64,000 nt of DNA from a virus, in IMG/VR virus record IMGVR_UViG_3300020439_000004, positions 1 to 64,000 of that record; one strand, 5' to 3'. The notes under the pieces are model-generated. The model saw nothing but the letters and a program-made list of their open reading frames with translations, did no database searches and was not told the DNA's origin. The stretch's first letter is position 1. Every line of letters starts with the position of its first letter. Below, piece by piece: positions 30,162 to 35,850 of the stretch. A program made the translations under genes and the position numbers.

Positions 30162-30341
30162 TTAGAGGTAAGCCGAGTCGAATAATCCATTTACTTCTTT
30201 TATAAGCGAGTCAACTTTTTCTTCTATGTCTACCGAAGCGAACTTCATAGCGTCTGGATCATATGATTCTACCATGTCCATTTTGAAGTCGTTAAGTATA
30301 GCGTTCAAATCTTCTATTAATTCTTTTGCGGTTGTGTCCAT
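30162..30341 (-). CDS. Hypothetical acidic helical protein (59 aa), leaderless
   Basis: Translates to 59 residues: MDTTAKELIEDLNAILNDFK, then VESYDPDAMKFASVDIEEKV and a hydrophobic-acidic end. It lies five bases behind a canonical promoter. All-alpha prediction by eye; no family recognised. Confidence 0.65.
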   Translation of the reverse strand: MDTTAKELIEDLNAILNDFKMDMVESYDPDAMKFASVDIEEKVDSLIKEVNGLFDSAYL

Positions 30342-30346
30342 GGCGT

Positions 30347-30375
30347 ACTGTACAGGTTAAAGGCGAAGGTGTCAA
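30347..30375 (-). promoter_or_regulatory. Leaderless promoter
   Basis: TTGACA (30370-30375), 17 bases, TACAGT (30347-30352), five bases to the ATG at 30341. Confidence 0.75.
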
Positions 30376-30445
30376 ATATTTATTTATATTTTTCCGTGCA
30401 AGGTTGTAGGTTATACTAACAAATACCAAATATTGCTTGACAACG

Positions 30446-30470
30446 TAACTCGTTGAGTATCAACGAGTTA
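30446..30470. repeat. Solo A palindrome E4
   Basis: TAACTCGTTGA-GTA-TCAACGAGTTA, perfect 11-bp arms, identical to the left A of E3, without a B part. TTGACA lies a few bases to its left on the plus strand. Bases 30342-30710 hold no gene, only E4, E5 and a short TCTAACA repeat. Confidence 0.85.
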
Positions 30471-30512
30471 TGAAGATGACGACTTGGTACTTTATTCAAG
30501 TAGAAACTTCTG

Positions 30513-30589
30513 TATGTCGTTGGTTATCAAGGAGTTACACATTCGGCGACATGCCGCGTCGTCGTAACTCCCTCAGTATCAAGGAGTTA
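30513..30589. repeat. A-B-A palindromic element E5
   Basis: Left A (30513-30537) is diverged; B contains CGGCGACATGCCGCG; right A is TAACTCCCTCA-GTA-TCAAGGAGTTA (30565-30589) with two mismatches. The left flank AAACTTCTGTATGTCGTTG matches E1, E6 and E7. Confidence 0.8.
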
Positions 30590-30656
30590 CGAGGCTTTTA
30601 TGCGATTACCTCAAGGCGATGAAAAATTAACCAGACCAGAACTGCCCGCCGCAATG

Positions 30657-30712
30657 CCTAACTCTTTACTAAAACTCTAACATTATTCTAACACTAACAA
30701 AACTCTAACACT
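30657..30712. repeat. Short TCTAACA direct repeats
   Basis: Four spaced copies of a TCTAACA/ACTAACA unit, two of them as AAAACTCTAACA. They lie directly after the stop of the minus-strand gene 30711-30884. Low complexity; role unknown. Confidence 0.4.
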
Positions 30713-30884
30713 ACCCGAATCTTTTTTTTATGATCATGTCGCACAACTCCTCTAACTGATCAACAATTTCTTTTTTGTTCTCTTTGAATCGTAGATCATT
30801 GTGCATGAAGTGAAGCTTGAATTTTATATCTGCTAACTCTCTTAAAAGATTACTTCTATTTTGATTTTGAATTTTTTCAGTCAT
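30711..30884 (-). CDS. Hypothetical helical protein (57 aa)
   Basis: 57 residues: MTEKIQNQNRSNLLRELADI, then helical to DMIIKKRFG; heptad-like spacing suggests a short coiled coil. No own promoter; the start lies eight bases after the stop of 30893-31150, so the two form an operon. Confidence 0.6.
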   Translation of the reverse strand: MTEKIQNQNRSNLLRELADIKFKLHFMHNDLRFKENKKEIVDQLEELCDMIIKKRFG

Positions 30885-30892
30885 GATTTTTA

Positions 30893-31150
30893 TTACAATG
30901 TTAGTTTACTGAAAGGTGTCTGCCAATCGGTCGGGTCTTTCTCGCCGAAGACTATTGCGTCGGTTCTCTCGCTATGATCTGCGAGAGCTTTATCAAGGCG
31001 AGCTTCAAGGCGCTTGAAGTTTTCAGCAGTGTCAGTGCTGATGTTCAGATCCATAGCCATAGCCTGAGCTTGACCAGATGCACCGATGACCTCCGCGCGG
31101 AGTTGATCGGCGATTTTCATTAACTCAATTATTTGTTCATCATTTTTCAT
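30893..31150 (-). CDS. Hypothetical coiled-coil protein (85 aa), leaderless
   Basis: 85 residues, mostly helical (DEQIIELMKIADQLRAEVIG, then FKRLEARLDKALADH), with a coiled-coil-like pattern and a polar end. The ATG lies six bases behind the -10 box. Codons are GC-richer than in the flanking genes. Confidence 0.65.
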   Translation of the reverse strand: MKNDEQIIELMKIADQLRAEVIGASGQAQAMAMDLNISTDTAENFKRLEARLDKALADHSERTDAIVFGEKDPTDWQTPFSKLTL

Positions 31151-31156
31151 AACGTA

Positions 31157-31185
31157 AGTATAGTGTAGATTTGAATTAAAAGCAA
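31157..31185 (-). promoter_or_regulatory. Leaderless promoter
   Basis: TTGCTT (31180-31185), 17 bases, TATACT (31157-31162), six bases to the ATG at 31150; A-tract upstream. Confidence 0.8.
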
Positions 31186-31196
31186 GTTTTTTTTTA

Positions 31197-31454
31197 TTAG
31201 TCTATGGAGTTTATAACTGAGAGGTGGGCTAAAAGCATGAGAGAGCTTTCATTCCTTTTCAGATCCGAACCTTTGCCTTGTTTGCAAAGTCCTATAGCGT
31301 TATTAACCATGTGTTTACAGAATGCAAGCTCTGCTTCAGATTTAAGATTAAGATCTCTAGCAATTTGAAAGTTTAGAAGATCTGCGTCTTCAGTGAAACG
31401 AGGCGCTGATTTGACTACCGCCTCCGCGATTTTTAAAGTAATTTTATCTTTCAT
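31197..31454 (-). CDS. Hypothetical helical protein (85 aa), leaderless
   Basis: 85 residues from MKDKITLKIAEAVVKSAPRF. The six extra N-terminal residues of the longest ORF overlap the -10 box, so the ATG at 31454 is chosen. All-helical by eye (AELAFCKHMVNNAIGLCKQG). No family recognised. Confidence 0.65.
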   Translation of the reverse strand: MKDKITLKIAEAVVKSAPRFTEDADLLNFQIARDLNLKSEAELAFCKHMVNNAIGLCKQGKGSDLKRNESSLMLLAHLSVINSID

Positions 31455-31460
31455 GATTAT

Positions 31461-31488
31461 ACTATAGCACACTTTCAGAAAAAAGCAA
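31461..31488 (-). promoter_or_regulatory. Leaderless promoter
   Basis: TTGCTT (31483-31488), 16 bases, TATAGT (31461-31466), six bases to the ATG at 31454; long A/T tract upstream. Confidence 0.8.
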
Positions 31489-31563
31489 GTAAAAAAAGTA
31501 TTTTTTATTTATTTTTATTTATTTTTATTTTTCGCTTGACAAAGGTTTTCGTAAAAACTTACG

Positions 31564-31641
31564 TAAGTCGTTGAGTGTGAAGGAGTTGCAGCCGCCGCGG
31601 TATGCCGCCGCCCGCGTAACCCGTTGATTTTCAACGAGTTA
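31564..31641. repeat. A-B-A palindromic element E6
   Basis: Left A (31564-31588) diverged; B is GC-rich around GCGGTATGCCGC; right A TAACCCGTTGA-TTT-TCAACGAGTTA (31617-31641), one mismatch. Preceded on the plus strand by TTGACA, 15 bases and ACTTACGTAAGTCGTTGA. Confidence 0.85.
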
Positions 31642-31657
31642 CGCAAGATTTTACTGG

Positions 31658-31939
31658 TCAATCCCAGTAGTCCCAGATGACCTTGTTGCCCCTTTTCAGC
31701 ACGAAATGGCTCATGGTAGGCACACCCTGCGCCCCGTAGTGGCGGGTGGTCACAGAGCATTCTGGCCCCTTGTACTCACCCCTGTTGCTCCTACGGCGGG
31801 GGTTCATGGCACAGGCCAACTTAGGCGAGCGCGACATGGACACGGTGACCTCCTCGCCGTGGTCCCAGTTGCCGCCGCAAGATGGCGGGTTGCATTCGTA
31901 TGTGGTGCGGGTCAAGATGAATAGATTTGAATTTCTCAT
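31658..31939 (-). CDS. Hypothetical Cys-containing protein (93 aa), leaderless, GC-rich
   Basis: 93 residues (MRNSNLFILTRTTYECNPPS, then HGEEVTVSMSRSPKLACAMN), strand-rich, with three Cys and a C-terminal FVLKRGNKVIWDYWD. Composition is clearly GC-richer than the surroundings. It lies six bases behind its promoter and 17 bases from E6. Plus-strand and alternative minus-strand ORFs here are shadows. Confidence 0.6.
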   Translation of the reverse strand: MRNSNLFILTRTTYECNPPSCGGNWDHGEEVTVSMSRSPKLACAMNPRRRSNRGEYKGPECSVTTRHYGAQGVPTMSHFVLKRGNKVIWDYWD

Positions 31940-31945
31940 GATGTA

Positions 31946-31974
31946 ACTATAGCACAGATTAGAATTAAAAGCAA
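31946..31974 (-). promoter_or_regulatory. Leaderless promoter with upstream A-tract
   Basis: TTGCTT (31969-31974), 17 bases, TATAGT (31946-31951), six bases to the ATG at 31939. AAAAAAAAAA-rich DNA directly upstream could be an UP element. Confidence 0.8.
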
Positions 31975-31999
31975 GAACTTTTTTGTGTTTTTTTTTTGC

Positions 32000-32227
32000 T
32001 CACCCCTCGGTGAGCGCGTCGAGGTGCAGATCAGGCTCATCCTGCTTTGCCCATTTTGCATCCATGTGAGCGCGAGCGTCATCCATGCGGCTGTCAAGCC
32101 ACGCCTCGAATTCCTCGCGCTCCTGCGCCTCATTTAGAAGCTCGTTGATCGCGCGGTTGTCCACGCCGAACTCCGTGCCTTCGTTAGTAAGATCTCTGAT
32201 GTCTGAAGTAGTAAGTGAATTTTTCAT
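32000..32227 (-). CDS. Hypothetical acidic protein (75 aa), leaderless, GC-rich
   Basis: 75 residues, helical and acidic (AINELLNEAQEREEFEAWLD, then DDARAHMDAKWAKQDEPD), GC-rich codons. The stop lies in a GCTCACC/GGTGAGC hairpin that is followed by A, not T. No family recognised. Confidence 0.65.
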   Translation of the reverse strand: MKNSLTTSDIRDLTNEGTEFGVDNRAINELLNEAQEREEFEAWLDSRMDDARAHMDAKWAKQDEPDLHLDALTEG

Positions 32228-32232
32228 GCCTG

Positions 32233-32261
32233 ACTATACCACAGGCTAAAAGAAAAGTCAA
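32233..32261 (-). promoter_or_regulatory. Leaderless promoter
   Basis: TTGACT (32256-32261), 17 bases, TATAGT (32233-32238), five bases to the ATG at 32227; preceded by an A-tract. Confidence 0.85.
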
Positions 32262-32330
32262 AACTTTTTTGTTATTTTTTTCACTTTTTTTGCTTTTTTT
32301 ATTTGACAAGCTTTTGCGTAGGAACTTCTG

Positions 32331-32407
32331 TAAGTGCTTGATTATCAACGAGTTACAGCCGCGGCGGCATTCCGCGCCCGCGTAACTCCTTGAGGCTCAA
32401 CGAGTTA
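32331..32407. repeat. A-B-A palindromic element E7
   Basis: Left A (32331-32355) diverged; B around GCGGCGGCATTCCGCGCCCGC; right A TAACTCCTTGA-GGC-TCAACGAGTTA (32383-32407), one mismatch. The TAA stop of the gene 32405-32635 is its last three bases. TTGACA lies 15 bases before its ACTTCTGTAAG flank. Confidence 0.85.
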
Positions 32408-32635
32408 CGAAGATTTTTTGTCATTCCATTCTCGCCACTTTTGTAGTACAGTGTTAGGGTCTTTGTGATGTCCTAACATTATTTTAAAAGTCTCCCATGT
32501 CGGTTTTGGTTCTGTTAGGGATTCCCAAGCTTGCTTTCTTTGTTTTGGTGTCATGTTAGAGTTTAGTGCTTCTGTTAGAAAGTTTTGAGCTGACTCGCGC
32601 CAGCTCTTTAGTTTTTCTCTGCCTGATTTTGACAT
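32405..32635 (-). CDS. Hypothetical helical protein (76 aa)
   Basis: 76 residues, basic, helical, Trp-rich (LKSWRESAQNFLTEALNSNM, then TVLQKWREWNDKKSS). Coupled to 32638-32886 (two bases between stop and start). Its stop codon is supplied by element E7. Confidence 0.6.
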   Translation of the reverse strand: MSKSGREKLKSWRESAQNFLTEALNSNMTPKQRKQAWESLTEPKPTWETFKIMLGHHKDPNTVLQKWREWNDKKSS

Positions 32636-32637
32636 TG

Positions 32638-32886
32638 TTAGGAAACTCCGTTAAGTTTATTAACCGCTCTATTGAGCCACACCATAACGAAAGCCCACAC
32701 TAACGGAAGCCCAAACATGATGAACAAGATTGTGCCACCAGTTAAACCGTGAACGCTTTTCCTAAGTGACAGCCAAGACTCTTCTCCTAATGAGATTGCG
32801 AGCAGACAGATGAAAAGATTAAAGGCGTTTGTGATTAGACAAGTGATAGTGAACTGGTCGAACAATTGAGTAAAGAATTTTTTCAT
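32638..32886 (-). CDS. Two-TM membrane protein (82 aa), leaderless
   Basis: 82 residues with two hydrophobic helices (ITCLITNAFNLFICLLAISL, ~14-33, and GGTILFIMFGLPLVWAFVMV, ~50-69) separated by a polar loop. First gene of a two-gene unit. Possible host-membrane effector; no family recognised. Confidence 0.7.
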   Translation of the reverse strand: MKKFFTQLFDQFTITCLITNAFNLFICLLAISLGEESWLSLRKSVHGLTGGTILFIMFGLPLVWAFVMVWLNRAVNKLNGVS

Positions 32887-32892
32887 GATGTA

Positions 32893-32920
32893 AGTATAGT
32901 TGAATTTAAAGTTAATGCAA
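32893..32920 (-). promoter_or_regulatory. Leaderless promoter
   Basis: TTGCAT (32915-32920), 16 bases, TATACT (32893-32898), six bases to the ATG at 32886. Confidence 0.8.
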
Positions 32921-32924
32921 GTTT

Positions 32925-33167
32925 TTATTTTGTTATTTCTAGTTTTCTGACAGAGGCTATACTTGCGTTGAATTTTCTAGCAAAGAACCCAAGTTTTTCG
33001 TTTGTGTTTTTTGCTGTGGCTATGAGGGCATTGAGCTGTCTCATTTGCTTAAGTGTCGCCTCCTGCTTTTCCTTATCGGATAGTTGGTTGCTTTCAGAGA
33101 TCCACTGCACAAGGCTTTCAGTTGCTTTGATGGTGGCTTCAATTTTTAACATTTCTTTTGTTTTCAT
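32925..33167 (-). CDS. Hypothetical helical protein (80 aa), leaderless
   Basis: 80 residues, helical and charged (MLKIEATIKATESLVQWISE, then KQEATLKQMRQLNALIATA). It lies exactly six bases behind TATAGT. No family recognised. Confidence 0.65.
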   Translation of the reverse strand: MKTKEMLKIEATIKATESLVQWISESNQLSDKEKQEATLKQMRQLNALIATAKNTNEKLGFFARKFNASIASVRKLEITK

Positions 33168-33173
33168 GTTTTA

Positions 33174-33202
33174 ACTATAGCACAGATTTTTATTTAACGC
33201 AA
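33174..33202 (-). promoter_or_regulatory. Leaderless promoter
   Basis: TTGCGT (33197-33202), 17 bases, TATAGT (33174-33179), six bases to the ATG at 33167; A/T tract upstream. Confidence 0.85.
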
Positions 33203-33221
33203 GTATTTATTTTATTTTTTT

Positions 33222-33401
33222 TTAGAACCAAGCTTCTAAGATTTCTTCCTCTACTACTTCGAAGACCTCATCTAATTCTTTGACCTCAACGTGTACGCAG
33301 TTATCTTCAATGTGAAACACAACCCCAGTGTCAACGAACTCTAAGTTTTCGCCATGCTTGAAAGTTACATTGTCGTTTATATCTATATCAGTTATTTTCA
33401 T
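33222..33401 (-). CDS. Hypothetical acidic beta protein (59 aa), leaderless
   Basis: 59 residues from MKITDIDINDNVTFKHGENL, strongly acidic and strand-rich (KOW/SH3-like spacing by eye), ending EEEILEAWF. The upstream ATG at 33425 falls before the -10 box and is rejected. Confidence 0.65.
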   Translation of the reverse strand: MKITDIDINDNVTFKHGENLEFVDTGVVFHIEDNCVHVEVKELDEVFEVVEEEILEAWF

Positions 33402-33407
33402 GTCTCT

Positions 33408-33436
33408 ACTATACCACAGGTTCAAGTTAAACGCAA
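33408..33436 (-). promoter_or_regulatory. Leaderless promoter
   Basis: TTGCGT (33431-33436), 17 bases, TATAGT (33408-33413), six bases to the ATG at 33401. Confidence 0.85.
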
Positions 33437-33449
33437 GATCTTTTTTGTT

Positions 33450-33650
33450 TTATTTTTCGCATCCTATGCGGGCGGCTTCACCTGTCACGGATGTGTTTTT
33501 ACCTTTATGCTCACCCTCCATGATTTCACCAGAGCAGATTGGCTCGCCATTGTGAAAGCCATAGGTGGAAGGAAAGCACTTGACCTTGTAGCCGTTAAAG
33601 GTGACAATGTAGCGAGTGCGGTTAAGGAGTTCTGGATTTATTACTAACAT
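33450..33650 (-). CDS. Hypothetical protein (66 aa), leaderless
   Basis: 66 residues, strand-rich with three Cys (NRTRYIVTFNGYKVKCFPST, then PICSGEIMEGEHKGKNTSV). Six bases behind TATAGT. No family recognised. Confidence 0.65.
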   Translation of the reverse strand: MLVINPELLNRTRYIVTFNGYKVKCFPSTYGFHNGEPICSGEIMEGEHKGKNTSVTGEAARIGCEK

Positions 33651-33656
33651 GTTTAT

Positions 33657-33685
33657 ACTATAGCACAGTTTAAGTTAAAAGTCAA
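33657..33685 (-). promoter_or_regulatory. Leaderless promoter
   Basis: TTGACT (33680-33685), 17 bases, TATAGT (33657-33662), six bases to the ATG at 33650; A-tract upstream. Confidence 0.85.
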
Positions 33686-33705
33686 GGATAAAAGTATATT
33701 TTTTT

Positions 33706-33942
33706 TTATTTTTTTATAGTCAACGTGTTGAGCATAGGCGACCAGTCACGGCTAACCATGTCAGCCAAGCTCTCGCTTATATCGTCTATAGAGTCTATAG
33801 CGATCTCCTGCTCGCCTCCGTCTTGATCGACACCCCACACAAACCCATTTTCGAAGTCTGTATCTACAACAACGAACCACTCACCGCGGGCAGTGATCTC
33901 AGTTCCATTTCCTAAACGACTAATTAATTCTTTGTTTTTCAT
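33706..33942 (-). CDS. Hypothetical acidic protein (78 aa), leaderless
   Basis: 78 residues from MKNKELISRLGNGTEITARG. The 49 extra residues of the longest ORF would run through the promoter and are rejected. Acidic, strand-rich (VVVDTDFENGFVWGVDQDGG). First gene of the minus-strand block, divergent from phoH. Confidence 0.65.
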   Translation of the reverse strand: MKNKELISRLGNGTEITARGEWFVVVDTDFENGFVWGVDQDGGEQEIAIDSIDDISESLADMVSRDWSPMLNTLTIKK

Positions 33943-33948
33943 GTGGTA

Positions 33949-33977
33949 AGTATACCATACATTTAGCAAAAAGTCAA
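33949..33977 (-). promoter_or_regulatory. Leaderless promoter at the divergent junction
   Basis: TTGACT (33972-33977), 17 bases, TATACT (33949-33954), six bases to the ATG at 33942. The 190 bases from 33943 to 34133 hold this promoter and a G/C-rich GCCGCGGGGGGTGGTG stretch; no clear plus-strand promoter is visible. Confidence 0.8.
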
Positions 33978-34133
33978 TGGCTAAAAGTAAAAAAATTAAA
34001 GTTTTTTTGCAGAGGGGAGGGTTTTTTGAGAATTTTTGACTTTTCAGTTGACAGTCGAAGCCGCGGGGGGTGGTGATTTCTATAAACATCTTGCCACCAA
34101 AAGCGTAATATGTGTAAAATTATTTAACTATAT

Positions 34134-34805
34134 ATGTCATATAAGCAAAACAGGTCTTTGGGCCACATTGAGTTAACAGAAAAGCAGTCAGAGTTTCATA
34201 AGATTATGAGAAGCCCACAAACGCGGGTTGCCTTTATAAGCGGGCCAGCAGGAACGGCGAAGACCTTTTTATCTATATATACAGCATTATATAAACACTA
34301 TGATGATAATCTGCTTAATATCTTATATCTGAGAAGTTTGGCAGAGAGTGCTGATAAGGGGATGGGTTTTCTGAAAGGTACGATGGATGATAAATTTGGA
34401 CCATACGTTGGGCCGTTAGAAGATAAATTGGAGGAGTTGCTGAGTCCCGCAGAAAAGAAACATATTGAAATGAAACAAGTCGTCCAAGCAGCTCCAATTA
34501 ACTTTATGAGAGGAGCTACATGGAGAAATAAAGTTGTGATTGTAGATGAGGCGCAGAATATGACTATAAAAGAACTTACTACAATACTAACAAGAATAAG
34601 CAGAAATAGTACATTGTTTATATGTGGAGATACGATGCAGAGTGATATTAAGAAAACGGGGTTTGCTAGATTTTGTGAAGTATTTGATGATGAGGAGAGT
34701 CGAAGTTATGGGATACATCATTTGGAGTTTACTAAGGATGATGTGATGAGGGATAAGATTATAGGCTATTTAGTAGAAAAAATTGAAAAAAGTAATTTAA
34801 ATTAA
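34134..34805 (+). CDS. phoH: PhoH-like ATPase
   Basis: 223 residues. Walker A GPAGTAKT (37-44), a LRSLAESADKGMGFLKGTM segment (66-84), Walker B VVIVDEAQN (134-142) and GDTMQSD (165-171) follow the order of PhoH-type P-loop ATPases, the NTPase half of superfamily I helicases. PhoH is a frequent marker gene of marine phages; its role in them is unknown (RNA metabolism or phosphate-stress links have been proposed). It opens the plus-strand morphogenesis block. No Shine-Dalgarno is seen. Confidence 0.9.
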   Translation: MSYKQNRSLGHIELTEKQSEFHKIMRSPQTRVAFISGPAGTAKTFLSIYTALYKHYDDNLLNILYLRSLAESADKGMGFLKGTMDDKFGPYVGPLEDKLEELLSPAEKKHIEMKQVVQAAPINFMRGATWRNKVVIVDEAQNMTIKELTTILTRISRNSTLFICGDTMQSDIKKTGFARFCEVFDDEESRSYGIHHLEFTKDDVMRDKIIGYLVEKIEKSNLN

Positions 34806-34817
34806 TAAAATAAAGCT

Positions 34818-35186
34818 ATGAATAAGATGTTTTGTGTGTCGTGCGGGTTTAAAATACTCTATGAAGTAAGTAAACCTAAGTTTTGTTCTAGTTGTGGGCA
34901 TAATTTAGCAGGAATAACTAAAGCTAAAGTGGCTGAAGAGCCAGAAGAGGAGTCATCTATTGATTCTATTGATGTTAATAAGTTAAAAAGGAATATTTCT
35001 GTTGATTATAGTTCAGCTAAAACAACTTTAAAAGATATAATAGCTAGCTCTACTGCCGCGGATGCTAATCCAGAGTATAAGAGTAGACCAGCTTCAACCA
35101 ATGCTGAAGGAGATGCCTTGCTTAAGCAGATTCAACAAGAATGTGCTTCATCAAGAATGCGAGATGTAGATGAAGGAGGCGTTTGA
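34818..35186 (+). CDS. Zinc-ribbon protein (122 aa)
   Basis: An N-terminal zinc ribbon (C6VSC9 and C23SSC26) is followed by an acidic, disordered-looking region. Its end overlaps the start of the sigma-like gene by 17 bases. By analogy with other ribbon proteins next to transcription factors it may bind RNA polymerase or nucleic acid; that is inference. Confidence 0.65.
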   Translation: MNKMFCVSCGFKILYEVSKPKFCSSCGHNLAGITKAKVAEEPEEESSIDSIDVNKLKRNISVDYSSAKTTLKDIIASSTAADANPEYKSRPASTNAEGDALLKQIQQECASSRMRDVDEGGV

Positions 35187-35850
35187 AGATAAACGCGAAG
35201 ATCTAGATCAACTTTTATTAAAATATAGACCTAAGTGGCAATTAAGCGCATTAGCATGGTTAGACTATGATGACGTTTGTCAGATAATTCGCTTACACGT
35301 TTATAATAAGTGGCATCTTTGGGATCAGTCGCGCCCATTTAAACCTTGGGCTTCTATGATTATCTCTAATCAGATAAAGAATCTGATCAGGAATAATTAT
35401 ACTAGTTTTGCTAAACCATGTTTGCGCTGTCAGTACAACATGGGTGGAACATTGTGTGATTGGACAAAGAGCGGAGATCAGGATAGAACATGTGCTGATT
35501 TCAACAAATGGAAGAAAAAGAAAGAACGGGCGTATAATATTAAGCTTCCATTAACATTAGATGATGGAGTTGCTACTCAAAACACTTCATCTATTAAAGA
35601 TCAAGTAGATTACAAGTTATCATCTGGCAGGTTGCATGAGTTAGTGATGACTCAGCTTAGTGAGCGGCATAAAGCGATATATGCCATGCTTTATATTGAG
35701 CATAAGGATGAGAAAGAGGTTGCTAAGAAATTTGGCTTCAAAGGAGACTCTACTAAAAGAAAAACAATAAGATATAAGCAAATATCTAATTTAAAAAAGA
35801 AATTTTATAGAATCGCAATTAAAATAATAGAGGACAACGATATACTATGA
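35170..35850 (+). CDS. Sigma-70-like factor with Cys-containing insertion
   Basis: 226 residues. Residues ~27-78 resemble sigma region 2 (LDYDDVCQIIRLHVYNKWHL, then FKPWASMIISNQIKNLIRNN). Residues ~155-215 resemble region 4 with a helix-turn-helix (LSERHKAIYAMLYIEHKDEK, then KTIRYKQISNLKKKF). Between them lies an insertion with Cys84, 87, 96 and 108, a possible zinc site. It most likely directs host RNA polymerase to late promoters, as phage sigma factors do; it sits directly upstream of the packaging and structural genes. No known late-promoter sequence is evident. Confidence 0.7.
   Translation: MKEAFEDKREDLDQLLLKYRPKWQLSALAWLDYDDVCQIIRLHVYNKWHLWDQSRPFKPWASMIISNQIKNLIRNNYTSFAKPCLRCQYNMGGTLCDWTKSGDQDRTCADFNKWKKKKERAYNIKLPLTLDDGVATQNTSSIKDQVDYKLSSGRLHELVMTQLSERHKAIYAMLYIEHKDEKEVAKKFGFKGDSTKRKTIRYKQISNLKKKFYRIAIKIIEDNDIL

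Noticed and set aside
31515-31946. ORFs overlapping 31658-31939 in other frames and strand
   Set aside because: GC-rich DNA gives long shadow frames; only 31658-31939 has the promoter at the right distance.
31998-32015. GCTCACC/GGTGAGC hairpin as terminator
   Set aside because: On the transcribed minus strand it is followed by A residues, not T; the A-tract more likely helps the next promoter.
33943-34089. N-terminal extension of the gene 33706-33942
   Set aside because: It would place the -35 and -10 boxes inside the coding region.
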